DNA of 44,749 nt from Cyanobium sp. NIES-981 (lineage in GTDB: Bacteria; Cyanobacteriota; Cyanobacteriia; PCC-6307; Cyanobiaceae): the NCBI GenBank assembly GCA_945896675.1, contig CAMDEM010000018.1, forward strand, positions 1 to 44,749, read 5' to 3'. The notes below the pieces were generated by a model that was not told the origin of the DNA, did no database searches, and worked only from the letters and a program-made list of their open reading frames with translations. The position numbers and the translations under genes are program-made. This document shows positions 17,923 to 25,671 of this stretch, in pieces. Numbering within the stretch: position 1 is the first letter of the stretch; every line of letters starts with the position of its first letter.

Positions 17923-18129
17923 TCATTTAGACGGAGCAGAGGAAAACCAACGTTCAATGCGATAGGCCAAGATCACAATTAATACCACCAACCAAAACCA
18001 GAGTTCTGGGGCATTGGCGTTGAATAAAATCAACATCAGCACAACCTCGCTGACCAGCCAGGGCAGCTCCTGGCGGAGCAAGGCGTTGCGGATGAAGGGG
18101 AGCTTCAATTTGGAGGGTAAAGAAGCCAT
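17923..18129 (-). CDS. Small two-helix membrane protein in the efflux operon
   Basis: This 68-residue protein has a basic N-terminal 20 residues (LPSKLKLPFIRNALLRQ) and two closely spaced hydrophobic segments (LVSEVVLMLILFN and LWFWLVVLIVILAYRI), ending in a short basic/polar tail. I do not recognise a family with certainty. Size and position (between the HlyD-type adaptor and the FUSC genes, 34 nt from one and 23 nt from the other) match AaeX/DUF1656 proteins of Gram-negative ArAE efflux operons. The sequence itself is not obviously AaeX-like, so it may be an analogue. Confidence 0.7.
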   Translation of the reverse strand: MASLPSKLKLPFIRNALLRQELPWLVSEVVLMLILFNANAPELWFWLVVLIVILAYRIERWFSSAPSK

Positions 18130-18163
18130 TGATCTTGATGGGAACGTAGTTGGGAGACGGCAG

Positions 18164-19516
18164 CTAAGGCCGCGCGTCGGGTTGGCGCAGGAACGGGCGG
18201 TTCCACAGGCTGTCAATGCGGATGCTGCGATAGCCACCCGTGAGGGAACGCAGGCCAGGAATCACGTAACTCAACGGACTGCGCCATTCCACATAGGCAT
18301 GGCTTGTCACCGTGAGGCCATCCCGGACGGGGAAGACCCCACTGCCTCCGGAGATGGTCCAGCGGTAGCCATCATTGCTGCTCTTATCGCGCCCCAATTC
18401 AATTTCCGCCCGCATCACCGGACCATCCTTGGTGAGCTCTTTGGCGAGCTGGGGGTTGCCCACCGTTGTGGAGACGTCATCTTCGGTGGCGGGCAAGGTC
18501 AGCACTTGCTTGACCTTGCCGACAATCCCGCCAAAGCGGCCCCGCTGATTCCACATCGGCACCACTTCCACAGGGAGTCCAAGCGGTAGGCGCCTGGCAT
18601 CGGCGGGCGCAAAGTAAGCCACGGCCTTGAGCGGCTGGTCGGTGGCCAAGGGCCGATCAGTCCGGCCAATCGTGCCCAACCGCTGGCCCATGGCCACGGT
18701 TTGACCGGGGATCACCTGGAGATCGAGCACCGCTCCATCCCGATCGGCAATCACATTGCCGTCGTAGGCGAGCTTGGCTTCCGTGACCCTGATCTGACGC
18801 TTCAGGTCATCGATCTGATAGCGGCGTTGCAGGGCCTGGGTTTCGATCTGGAGTTTCACCTGCTGATAGCTGGTGATCACCTTCTTCTCGTTGATCTTGA
18901 CGTCATCGAGGTTGACGCTGGTGTTGGTCAGGCCCTGCTCGGCCGACACCACCTCACTCGACAAGGGCGCCACGACGTCGCGCCTGCTGAGCCATTCGAG
19001 GTTCTTGAGCTTGCTGGCGTAGGTGGCCTGCAGGCCCTGGTAACGCTGACGGTCGTCGCGCAACTTGGCCAACGATGTATCAACACTTGCCTTCTCGGTC
19101 ATCAGCCGCAGGACGTCCCGGAGATCCAACTCGCGGTTGTGACGTTGCAGTTGGGCCAGGTTGCCCTTCTGCTGCTGCAGTTCACGGTTGAGCACAGGCA
19201 GGTAAAGGCGCAGCATCACGTGGCCCTTCTGCACCCGGTCTCCCACTTTCACCGACACATCTTGAACCTGGCCGGCGGCCCGGGCATTGAGGAGGCCCGC
19301 GTTGTCGGGATAGATCAGCACGCCCGTGCCCACAACTTCCGTGGGCACGGGCCAAAACAGGGCCCAAAGCACGAGCACCCCCCCCACCCCGGCCAGGCAC
19401 ACGCCCACCTGATCGTGGTCACTGAAGCCTTGCCAACGCTGCGACCAGGCCTGGGCCCGGCGCCGATACCAAGGGGTTGGCTGGGTGTGGGGAGAAGGCG
19501 CCATGGGGGCCAGCAT
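18164..19516 (-). CDS. HlyD-type membrane fusion protein, resembling NHLM-system secretion proteins
   Basis: This periplasmic adaptor of 450 residues links an inner-membrane pump to TolC. There is one membrane helix (about residues 37-56), a lipoyl-like half (GQVQDVSVKVGDRVQKGHVM), a long coiled coil (about 110-310), the second lipoyl half (RDGAVLDLQVIPGQTVAMG) and a beta-barrel region. The C-terminal block with VGNPQLAKEL, VMRAEIELGRD, GYRWTISGG and SPLSYVIPGLR resembles, from memory, the secretion protein of NHLM/NHLP bacteriocin export systems (TIGR03794 type). No peptidase-ABC transporter or leader peptide gene lies nearby; it sits instead in a FUSC operon. GGAG 7 nt before ATG 19516 supports the start, although the frame is open to 19711. 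Confidence 0.85.
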   Translation of the reverse strand: MLAPMAPSPHTQPTPWYRRRAQAWSQRWQGFSDHDQVGVCLAGVGGVLVLWALFWPVPTEVVGTGVLIYPDNAGLLNARAAGQVQDVSVKVGDRVQKGHVMLRLYLPVLNRELQQQKGNLAQLQRHNRELDLRDVLRLMTEKASVDTSLAKLRDDRQRYQGLQATYASKLKNLEWLSRRDVVAPLSSEVVSAEQGLTNTSVNLDDVKINEKKVITSYQQVKLQIETQALQRRYQIDDLKRQIRVTEAKLAYDGNVIADRDGAVLDLQVIPGQTVAMGQRLGTIGRTDRPLATDQPLKAVAYFAPADARRLPLGLPVEVVPMWNQRGRFGGIVGKVKQVLTLPATEDDVSTTVGNPQLAKELTKDGPVMRAEIELGRDKSSNDGYRWTISGGSGVFPVRDGLTVTSHAYVEWRSPLSYVIPGLRSLTGGYRSIRIDSLWNRPFLRQPDARP

Positions 19517-19536
19517 GCAGGATCTCCGGCCTTCTG

Positions 19537-20628
19537 TCAGCCCACGAAAGGGCCCGGGGGCTCCCGCGGCGAAGCAAGGCTGGACGTGATCTGATCGGCC
19601 AAGGCTTGGGCGGCCCTGGGGACCTCCCCAAAAGCCCCCCGAAAACCAGCCAAGGCCCAAAGGCCCGGCGCCCCAGCCACGGGCCCCGCCAGAGCCTTGC
19701 CATCCAAGCAAAAACTCACTGGCACCTGGCGGTAGCGGGCCGGCAACTCCGCCAGCACCGGATCGAAATGGCCCAACCCCTGGCGCAGGCGGCTTTCCAT
19801 TACGGCCCGATCAGGGGGAGCCCCTAGCTCCAAACCAGGCCGCACCAGGCTGATCTGCCCCACCAACAGACCGTCTCCCAAGCAAGCCAGGCCCGGATCC
19901 ACCACCCACTCCTCCTGGGCCAAGGACCCCGCCCGCTGCTCCAGGGCCGGGCGCACCATGGCCTGGGGCAACACCACCCCACCACCCCTGGCCCGCCGCA
20001 ACCAGCGACTGGGATAGCGCTTGGGATCGGGCCAAGCCTCCAGGTGCAGAATCCCCGCCCAACTGCTGCGCAGGCTTTCGCCTAGGCCGGGCCACAGGGC
20101 ACGGCAACCCGCCCCAGCGGCAAGCACCACCTGGCCGACCTGCAGCGAAGGCGGCCCATCAGCTTGGCCCTGGAGCTCCAGTTGCCAAAGCCCGCCCATG
20201 CGCCGCGGGGGCTGGGCCACCTGGGCTTGGAGCTGGCGCACCCCCAAGCGATCCAAAGCCAGGGGCAAGGCTTGGTAGAAGCGATTCAAATCCACCTGGC
20301 CAAAGGCCTGGGGCGCCCCTGGCAGAAGCCGGGAGGGATCTAGCCAGGCCTGACCATGGCGGTACAAGCGCCGGCGGCGCAGGCCGAGATCGCCATGGCG
20401 CTCCTGGAGTTGCCCCCAGGCACCCAGGTCGGGGCCCAAAACCCCCGCATAGCTCCAGGAGGTGGCGGAGCCCAGGGGAATGGCCGGACCCAGGGCAGTT
20501 GGAAGCCCTAGCGATCCGGCGCTGACCAGCACCACCGCCAGGCCCCGCTCGGCAATCTCCAGGGCCACAAGCCCCCCGGCCAGCCCCCCCCCTATGACGG
20601 CGACGTCACCGGGGCGGCCTCGATGCAT
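19537..20628 (-). CDS. FAD-dependent oxidoreductase (DAO/glycine oxidase-like)
   Basis: This flavoprotein of about 363 residues belongs to the D-amino-acid oxidase fold. The Rossmann dinucleotide motif VAVIGGGLAGGLVALEIAERG begins near residue 9, a second FAD-contact region is VVLAAGAGCRALWPG, and the C terminus has the GLWALAGFRGAFGEVPRAA segment typical of the final FAD-binding strand and helix. ATG 20628 starts 4 nt after the CyanoP stop, so the two genes are probably co-transcribed. The substrate is unknown; glycine or another small amine is possible. It lies 20 nt upstream of the HlyD-type gene, which might read through from the same promoter. Confidence 0.82.
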   Translation of the reverse strand: MHRGRPGDVAVIGGGLAGGLVALEIAERGLAVVLVSAGSLGLPTALGPAIPLGSATSWSYAGVLGPDLGAWGQLQERHGDLGLRRRRLYRHGQAWLDPSRLLPGAPQAFGQVDLNRFYQALPLALDRLGVRQLQAQVAQPPRRMGGLWQLELQGQADGPPSLQVGQVVLAAGAGCRALWPGLGESLRSSWAGILHLEAWPDPKRYPSRWLRRARGGGVVLPQAMVRPALEQRAGSLAQEEWVVDPGLACLGDGLLVGQISLVRPGLELGAPPDRAVMESRLRQGLGHFDPVLAELPARYRQVPVSFCLDGKALAGPVAGAPGLWALAGFRGAFGEVPRAAQALADQITSSLASPREPPGPFVG

Positions 20629-20632
20629 CACC

Positions 20633-21199
20633 TCAAACCAACAGGGTGAAGGAGGACACAACCTGGTGGAACAGCCCTTTCACCTTGTTCCAGCGAATTT
20701 CATTGGTACTGGCCGCAAAGGTGTAGAGCCGGCCCCGGTCGACCACCACGGTGGCCAATTCATGCCGGTCCCGGTCCTCCAGGTGCACGGCGTACTCCAG
20801 GTCGTAGAAGGTGCGCGCGCCCTCTTGGCGCTCGCTCGCCTCCACCAGGGTGGCCTGGCGGCCGCTGCCCTCGGGGGCAATCACCGTGCGGCGCAACTGC
20901 TCGCCAACGGCCACCGCACTGCCCAGGGTCTCCAGATTGCTCTGGGTGCTGACGTCAGCAATCACCAGGCTGAGGGTCTCATCACTGTTGATTAGGTCGT
21001 GGAAGACCACCTGGGGGCCGCCACTCACCTGGGCCCGGGTCCAGCCGGTGGGATACAGAAAGGCGTAGCGGCCATCTGGGCTTTGGAAACCATTAAGCCC
21101 AGCCGCCGCCGCACTGCATCCCACCAGCACAAACCCAGTCAGGAGCACCGCAACCAGGCGGGTCAACAGGGCAGGCAGCACTTTGCTGAGAAAGGCCAT
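20633..21199 (-). CDS. psbP: CyanoP, PsbP-like photosystem II lipoprotein
   Basis: This is a 188-residue lumenal lipoprotein. The signal peptide ends in a lipobox (LVGC, with Cys28 the likely lipidated residue). The mature part has PsbP-fold landmarks: SPDGRYAFLYPTGWTRAQV, VVFHDLINSDETLSLVIADVS, then FYDLEYAVH, HELATVVVDRGRLYTFAASTNEIRW and a final VSSFTLL strand. CyanoP is an assembly-associated PSII factor in cyanobacteria. ATG 21199 is preceded by an in-frame TTG that is less likely. It heads a minus-strand group with the FAD oxidoreductase and diverges from recR across 21200-21295. Confidence 0.92.
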   Translation of the reverse strand: MAFLSKVLPALLTRLVAVLLTGFVLVGCSAAAAGLNGFQSPDGRYAFLYPTGWTRAQVSGGPQVVFHDLINSDETLSLVIADVSTQSNLETLGSAVAVGEQLRRTVIAPEGSGRQATLVEASERQEGARTFYDLEYAVHLEDRDRHELATVVVDRGRLYTFAASTNEIRWNKVKGLFHQVVSSFTLLV

Positions 21200-21295
21200 C
21201 AAATCGCGCCAAAGAATGCGTTATCCCATTCTGCTGGCTGTCCGAGTGCAGGCGAGCAAAAGCACCCCTAGATTCTCGCCACTTGCGGCGGATCG

Positions 21296-21895
21296 CTGAG
21301 CGGCTTCACGCGCCCCCTAGCCAGGCTGATAGAGCAGTTTGAACGGCTGCCAGGCATTGGTCCGCGCACCGCCCAACGGCTGGCCCTGCACCTGTTACGC
21401 CAGCCGGAAGAGCAGATCCATTCCTTTGCCGATGCCCTGCTGGCGGCCCGAAGCCAGGTGGGTCAATGCCAGCGCTGCTTCCACCTCTCGGCGGAACCCC
21501 TCTGTGAAATTTGCCGCAATGGGGAACGCCGCAATGGCCAGATCTGTGTGGTTGCCGACTCCCGGGACCTCTTGGCCATGGAGCGCACCCGCGAGTTCAA
21601 GGGGAGCTATCACGTCATTGGCGGCTTGATTTCACCGATGGATGGCATCGGCCCGGAACTCCTCCAAATCCAGCCCCTGGTCCACCGGGTCGACCAGGAA
21701 CAGATTTCCGAGGTGATCCTGGCCCTCACCCCCAGTGTGGAGGGAGACACCACAAGCCTCTATCTGGCCAGGCTGCTCAAATCCTTCACCACGGTGAGCC
21801 GCATTGCCTACGGCCTGCCGGTGGGCAGCGAGCTGGAATATGCCGACGAAGTCACCCTGGCCCGGGCCTTTGAAGGCCGCCGCCAGGTGGAGTAG
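21296..21895 (+). CDS. recR: RecR recombination mediator, start codon uncertain (CTG assumed)
   Basis: RecR acts with RecF and RecO to load RecA on gapped DNA. The conserved N terminus is read in this frame ([19 protein letters not shown], with the helix-hairpin-helix). A four-cysteine zinc site follows (Cys58, 61, 70, 73), then a Toprim domain ([16 protein letters not shown], with SPMDGIGP and [13 protein letters not shown]). The length of 199 residues from CTG 21296 matches the usual 195-205. There is no ATG, GTG or TTG between the in-frame stop at 21269-21271 and GTG 21458, and the latter would delete the HhH region. The real start is therefore a rare codon (CTG 21296 or ATT 21272) or a base is wrong. 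Confidence 0.88.
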   Translation: MSGFTRPLARLIEQFERLPGIGPRTAQRLALHLLRQPEEQIHSFADALLAARSQVGQCQRCFHLSAEPLCEICRNGERRNGQICVVADSRDLLAMERTREFKGSYHVIGGLISPMDGIGPELLQIQPLVHRVDQEQISEVILALTPSVEGDTTSLYLARLLKSFTTVSRIAYGLPVGSELEYADEVTLARAFEGRRQVE

Positions 21896-21904
21896 GCCAC
21901 CGCC

Positions 21905-22843
21905 GTGAGCAAGCCCTCCATGAGCACCCCTGGCAGCCGATACAGCGCCATCGCCCCGGCGGAGCGGCTACCGCCCTGGCTCAGGCGGCCGATTGGCACG
22001 GCCTCGGCCTTGGAGGCGGTGCAGGGGATCGTTAAACAGCAAGGGCTTCACACCATTTGCGAGGAGGGCCGCTGCCCCAACCGGGGCGAGTGCTACGCGG
22101 CAGGGACGGCCACCTTTCTGTTGGGTGGTCCGATTTGCACCCGCAGTTGTGCCTTTTGCCAAGTGGAGAAGGGGGAAGCCCCAGCGCCCTTCGACGGCCT
22201 CGAAGCCGAACGGGTTGCTACGGCGGTTGCCGCCATGGGCCTGCGTTATGTGGTGCTCACCGCCGTTGCCCGCGACGACCTCCCCGACCACGGGGCCTGT
22301 CTGTTTACGGGAGCCATGGCCGCCATTCGAGCTGGCAATCCCCTGGTCAGCATTGAAGTGCTCACGCCCGACTTCTGGGGCGGTTTCCGGGATGAAAGGG
22401 CGGCCATCGCCGCCCAGCGGCAACGGCTGGCTGCCGTGCTTGCCGCCGGGCCCGTGTGCTTTAACCACAACCTCGAAACGGTGGAACGCCTCCAGGGGGT
22501 GGTGCGCCGCGGGGCCACCTACCAACGCTCCTTGGGGCTGCTTGCCGCAGCGAGGGACCTGGCCCCAGGAATCCCCACGAAATCGGGCCTGATGCTGGGC
22601 CTGGGGGAAAGCTTCGCTGAAGTGGTGGCAGCCCTGGGTGATCTTCGCCAGGTGGATTGCCAGCGCCTCACCCTCGGGCAATACTTGCGGCCGTCCCTGG
22701 CCCACATTCCCGTGGCCCGCTATTGGAGGCCTGAGGAGTTTGATGAACTCGGGGCCATCGCCAAGGGGCTGGGTTTCCAGCAGGTCCGCAGTGGGCCCCT
22801 GGTGCGAAGCAGCTACCACGCGGAGTCAACCCAAGGCCCCTAG
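21905..22843 (+). CDS. lipA: Lipoyl synthase (radical SAM)
   Basis: LipA inserts two sulfur atoms into octanoyl-lipoyl domains to make the lipoyl cofactor. It has 312 residues with a GTG start at 21905 (an in-frame ATG at 21920 is an alternative). The auxiliary cluster motif CX4CX5C is Cys52, Cys57 and Cys63, and the radical-SAM motif CX3CX2C is Cys78, Cys82 and Cys85. The conserved [17 protein letters not shown] and a C-terminal RSSYHAE are present, the last carrying the serine that ligates the auxiliary cluster. It starts 9 nt after recR and is followed by an overlapping porin gene. Cyanobacteria often carry two LipA copies; only one is in this window. Confidence 0.95.
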   Translation: MSKPSMSTPGSRYSAIAPAERLPPWLRRPIGTASALEAVQGIVKQQGLHTICEEGRCPNRGECYAAGTATFLLGGPICTRSCAFCQVEKGEAPAPFDGLEAERVATAVAAMGLRYVVLTAVARDDLPDHGACLFTGAMAAIRAGNPLVSIEVLTPDFWGGFRDERAAIAAQRQRLAAVLAAGPVCFNHNLETVERLQGVVRRGATYQRSLGLLAAARDLAPGIPTKSGLMLGLGESFAEVVAALGDLRQVDCQRLTLGQYLRPSLAHIPVARYWRPEEFDELGAIAKGLGFQQVRSGPLVRSSYHAESTQGP

Positions 22844-24176
22844 ATCCCCTAGGGCCAAGGGCCTGCTCTTGGCATGGCTTGCCCTAGCCGCGGTGGCAGC
22901 GCCGGTTGCAACCCAGGCTGGGCCCGTGGACGACAAAGGTCCTGAAACTGGCCGTGAAACTGGCCGTGAAACAGTTCTCGAACCCGCCAGCCCCTGGCCA
23001 ACCCTGAACAGCTTGCTGAAGGTCCCCCCGTGGCTGGATCTCGGCCTCAATATCCAGAGCGATGGGCTGGGAAACCCCAGGGGAGGAACCAGCAAAACCA
23101 CCAATTGGATCCAGCAAACCACCTTGGATGCCAGCTTCAGCAGGGGCTTTGGCAAGGACGTAGCCCTCTGGAAGGAAGCCGACCACTGGAAAGGCCATCT
23201 GGGACTCACCCTGTTCAGCGGCACGGCGGGCTACGGCCAAACCATCGGGAGCGCCTTTCCCCTAACGGCGAGCGACCACCCCATCGGTCTTTGGCTCACG
23301 GAAGCCAGTGTGACCCGGTCCGCTGGCATGGGGGAGGTGGATCTCAAGGCCGGGGTGTTTTCCCTCAACCCCGGCTTCATCGAAGCACCGGTGCTCGATG
23401 CCTACGTGAACTCGGTGCTCAACAACACGCTCAATCTCAATGTGACGGGCTTACCCATCAACCCCTCTGTGGCGCCTGGCGTAGAGCTGCATTGGCGACC
23501 GGGAACAGGCGGTCAGGGCAGCAGCGGCGACCTAGGGCCCTATGGGGAATGGCGCTACGGGGCCTTTCTCTTGAATCCCCAAAATGCCTTGGCCTCGCTG
23601 TTTGGCGTCAACACCGGCCTACCCCAGATCAATGGATCCATGCAAGTTGTGCAATGGAGTTTTGATCGCCTCCAGGGAGCCAAACGGTTGGCCCAACCCA
23701 TCCAAATGGACAAGCAACAGGTGGCACGCCAACTCCCCCAGCCCCTGTTACAAATCGGCGGTGGCTACCTCAACGACCAAACCAACAACACGGAAACGCC
23801 AGGGATTTTCGGCACCCTCACCCTGGCCGCACCAACGCCCTTGGGCCTTGACAACCGATTCTGGCTCGGTCTCAGCTCCGCCCTGACAACCTCCACCAAC
23901 CCCAATCCCTTGTTTCTCAGTGGTGGCTGGCTGAGTCAAGGGGTGATCCCTGGTCGCCCCCTGGATGTGTTGGCCCTCGGCCTGGGCCGCAGCAGCTTCA
24001 ACAGCGACGTGACCACGGGCCTGAGCCCGGAATCCTTGCTTGAGCTCAACTACAGCGCAGTGATCAACAGCACCCTCACCCTTCAACCATTTCTGCAGTG
24101 GGTGATCAATCCCGGGGGCACGGGAACCGCCCCAAACATCCTGGCCCTTGGCCTGCAGCTTCAACTCCAGTTTTGA
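22791..24176 (+). CDS. OprB-like carbohydrate-selective porin without SLH domain
   Basis: This is an outer-membrane beta-barrel of up to 461 residues. An N-terminal signal ([21 protein letters not shown]) precedes a short repeat (GRETGRET) and a barrel with many alternating strands, including [44 protein letters not shown] and the OprB-like [17 protein letters not shown]. It ends in alternating LQLQLQF with terminal Phe, the usual outer-membrane assembly signal. Cyanobacterial OprB-type porins normally carry an N-terminal SLH domain; none is visible. The start is uncertain: GTG 22791 (inside lipA, used here) or TTG 22869. The 3' end overlaps the opposite-strand GNAT-like gene by 16 nt. Confidence 0.8.
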   Translation: MGPWCEAATTRSQPKAPRSPRAKGLLLAWLALAAVAAPVATQAGPVDDKGPETGRETGRETVLEPASPWPTLNSLLKVPPWLDLGLNIQSDGLGNPRGGTSKTTNWIQQTTLDASFSRGFGKDVALWKEADHWKGHLGLTLFSGTAGYGQTIGSAFPLTASDHPIGLWLTEASVTRSAGMGEVDLKAGVFSLNPGFIEAPVLDAYVNSVLNNTLNLNVTGLPINPSVAPGVELHWRPGTGGQGSSGDLGPYGEWRYGAFLLNPQNALASLFGVNTGLPQINGSMQVVQWSFDRLQGAKRLAQPIQMDKQQVARQLPQPLLQIGGGYLNDQTNNTETPGIFGTLTLAAPTPLGLDNRFWLGLSSALTTSTNPNPLFLSGGWLSQGVIPGRPLDVLALGLGRSSFNSDVTTGLSPESLLELNYSAVINSTLTLQPFLQWVINPGGTGTAPNILALGLQLQLQF

Positions 24177-24682
24177 TCCAACAGCGTCACCGCCCGCTCC
24201 AAAACCACCTGGCAATCGGCTTGCATCACCAAACCAGCGCCGCCCCACACCAACCGCTCGGGTAGATCCCAAAGCGCTGCCCCCAGTTCCTTGGAGGGCA
24301 CAAAACCCAAACGCCGGAAATAGCGCACCAAGCGTTGGTGCTGGCCATCGTCATCCCGGATCGCCAAGATCTGGGCCCGCCGGCAGGGGGTTTGCTCCAG
24401 GGCCCAGGCGAAGGCCGCCGCCGCAATCAAGGGCCCCACACCCAGGTCTGGCAAACCACTGGAGCGGCCCGCCACCTGAAGGGTGTCGAGCTGCAGGCCC
24501 CCTGGCGTGGGCCAGGCCCAGCCCTTCAGCTCCCCCACCAACCGCAGCTGCCCCCCTGCAGAGGACTGCCGGGCCACGGCCACGCGGAGCCCGTAGAGCA
24601 GGCCCAAGGGCCGTCCCACCTGGAGGCGCAACAGCAAGCCCCGCTCGGCGGCCCGTCGTTCCAGGCTTTCGAGGGTGGTCAT
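24161..24682 (-). CDS. GNAT-like hypothetical protein
   Basis: This 173-residue protein's segment AQILAIRDDDGQHQRLVRYFRRLGFVPSKELGA has the look of the last part of a GNAT acetyltransferase (R-Y-F-x-x-L-G-F), with SSGLPDLGVGPLIAAAAFAWALE in the place of the acetyl-CoA loop and helix. The acetyl-CoA P-loop consensus (RxxGxG/A) is not clear, so activity is uncertain. It is the last gene of the minus-strand lysA operon and overlaps the GST-DUF952 gene by 4 nt (ATGA), indicating coupling. The function is otherwise unknown. Confidence 0.7.
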   Translation of the reverse strand: MTTLESLERRAAERGLLLRLQVGRPLGLLYGLRVAVARQSSAGGQLRLVGELKGWAWPTPGGLQLDTLQVAGRSSGLPDLGVGPLIAAAAFAWALEQTPCRRAQILAIRDDDGQHQRLVRYFRRLGFVPSKELGAALWDLPERLVWGGAGLVMQADCQVVLERAVTLLDQNWS

Positions 24683-25671
24683 GGCACCACGGGAGCGAGG
24701 CCAAAGGGAACGGGGCCAAACGGCTCAGCTAGGCGCACCGCCCCAACGGGCAAGGGGCCATAGATGTGGGGGAAGAGCTCATCGCTGGGCGGTGTCGCTT
24801 CCCATCGCAGCGGTGCGTCCAAACGGCCGGGATCCAGGGTGAGCAACAGCACTGCTTCGGCATCGGCATAAAAGCGCCGGAAGGTGGCCTCCACCTGATG
24901 GGCCCCGCTGGCATGGATAAAGCCCACCTGCTCGAGGGAAAGGCCCCGGGTTGAACGGCGGTATTCGCCGCAGGCCTTGGCCGTGCGCCATTCATCGGCC
25001 AGGGCCAAGTGATAAACCCATTGGGGAGAACGCCAGGCCTGGCGCTGGGCCCAGGGCGGAGCCATCACCGCTGCCAACTCCGGCCCCTCCTCAAAACGCT
25101 GCAGCCACGGCCGCAGACGCTCCAGGCCCCCATGCCGGTCAAACCGATCGGGATCGGCCAAACGCCATTGGCGCACAAACGGCAGCACCGCCCAATCCAG
25201 CCAGCTGGGTTGATCACCCAACAACCAGCCTTTAGCCAGCTGGCCATCCCAATCCCCCAGGATCGATTCAGCCGCTACGCGGTGGTGCTCACCATCGACC
25301 CCTGGGTAGCGATCGGGATATTTGAACCGGTCGAGATGGTGCTTGAACGGCCCATCGTTTTGGACCAAGAGCGGATGGGCGAGCTGGTCGTTCGACTGGT
25401 CTGTGGCCTGGTCTGAGGGCAGAGCTAGGGCCCATTGCATGATCTCCATGCTTTCAGCCAAGACGGTGCCATCGGTGAGCTCGAGCAGGGGAACCGTGGC
25501 CTTGGCCGATCGCTCCAGGAGCTCTGGGGGCTTGGCCTTAAGGCTCACCTCCCGAAGCTCAAAATCCTGGCCAGGGCTCTTCCCAGCCAGAAGCAAGGCC
25601 AGGCGGGCCCTAATCGCATAGGGGCAGCGGCGAAAGCTATAGAGAATCGGCCGGGGCAGTTCAGCCAGCAT
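24679..25671 (-). CDS. Glutathione S-transferase-like protein fused to DUF952
   Basis: This is a 330-residue two-domain protein. Residues 1-90 form a thioredoxin-like GST N-terminal domain (ILYSFRRCPYAIRARLAL with a CPYA redox-like site, then KATVPLLELTDGTVLAESMEIMQW), and 95-220 a helical GST C-terminal part (GDQPSWLDWAVLPFVRQW). Residues 225-330 match DUF952 (VYHLALADEWRTA, VGFIHASGAHQVEATFRRFY, LRWEATPPSDELFPHIYGPLP). The ATG at 25671 overlaps trhO by 11 nt; an upstream in-frame start at 25773 lies inside trhO and is rejected. The biological role of DUF952 is unknown to me; the fusion suggests a detoxification or redox function. Confidence 0.85.
   Translation of the reverse strand: MLAELPRPILYSFRRCPYAIRARLALLLAGKSPGQDFELREVSLKAKPPELLERSAKATVPLLELTDGTVLAESMEIMQWALALPSDQATDQSNDQLAHPLLVQNDGPFKHHLDRFKYPDRYPGVDGEHHRVAAESILGDWDGQLAKGWLLGDQPSWLDWAVLPFVRQWRLADPDRFDRHGGLERLRPWLQRFEEGPELAAVMAPPWAQRQAWRSPQWVYHLALADEWRTAKACGEYRRSTRGLSLEQVGFIHASGAHQVEATFRRFYADAEAVLLLTLDPGRLDAPLRWEATPPSDELFPHIYGPLPVGAVRLAEPFGPVPFGLAPVVP

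Noticed and set aside
18164-19516. A bacteriocin (NHLM) biosynthetic cluster
   Set aside because: Only the adaptor resembles that system; no leader peptide, modification enzyme or peptidase-ABC transporter was found, and the ABC exporter at 8528 lacks a C39 domain.
19517-19711. N-terminal extension of the HlyD protein
   Set aside because: The Gly/Trp-rich extension overlaps the FAD oxidoreductase gene; a good SD precedes ATG 19516.
22638-22790. Upstream in-frame extension of the porin
   Set aside because: It lies in lipA in another frame and would place the signal peptide internally.
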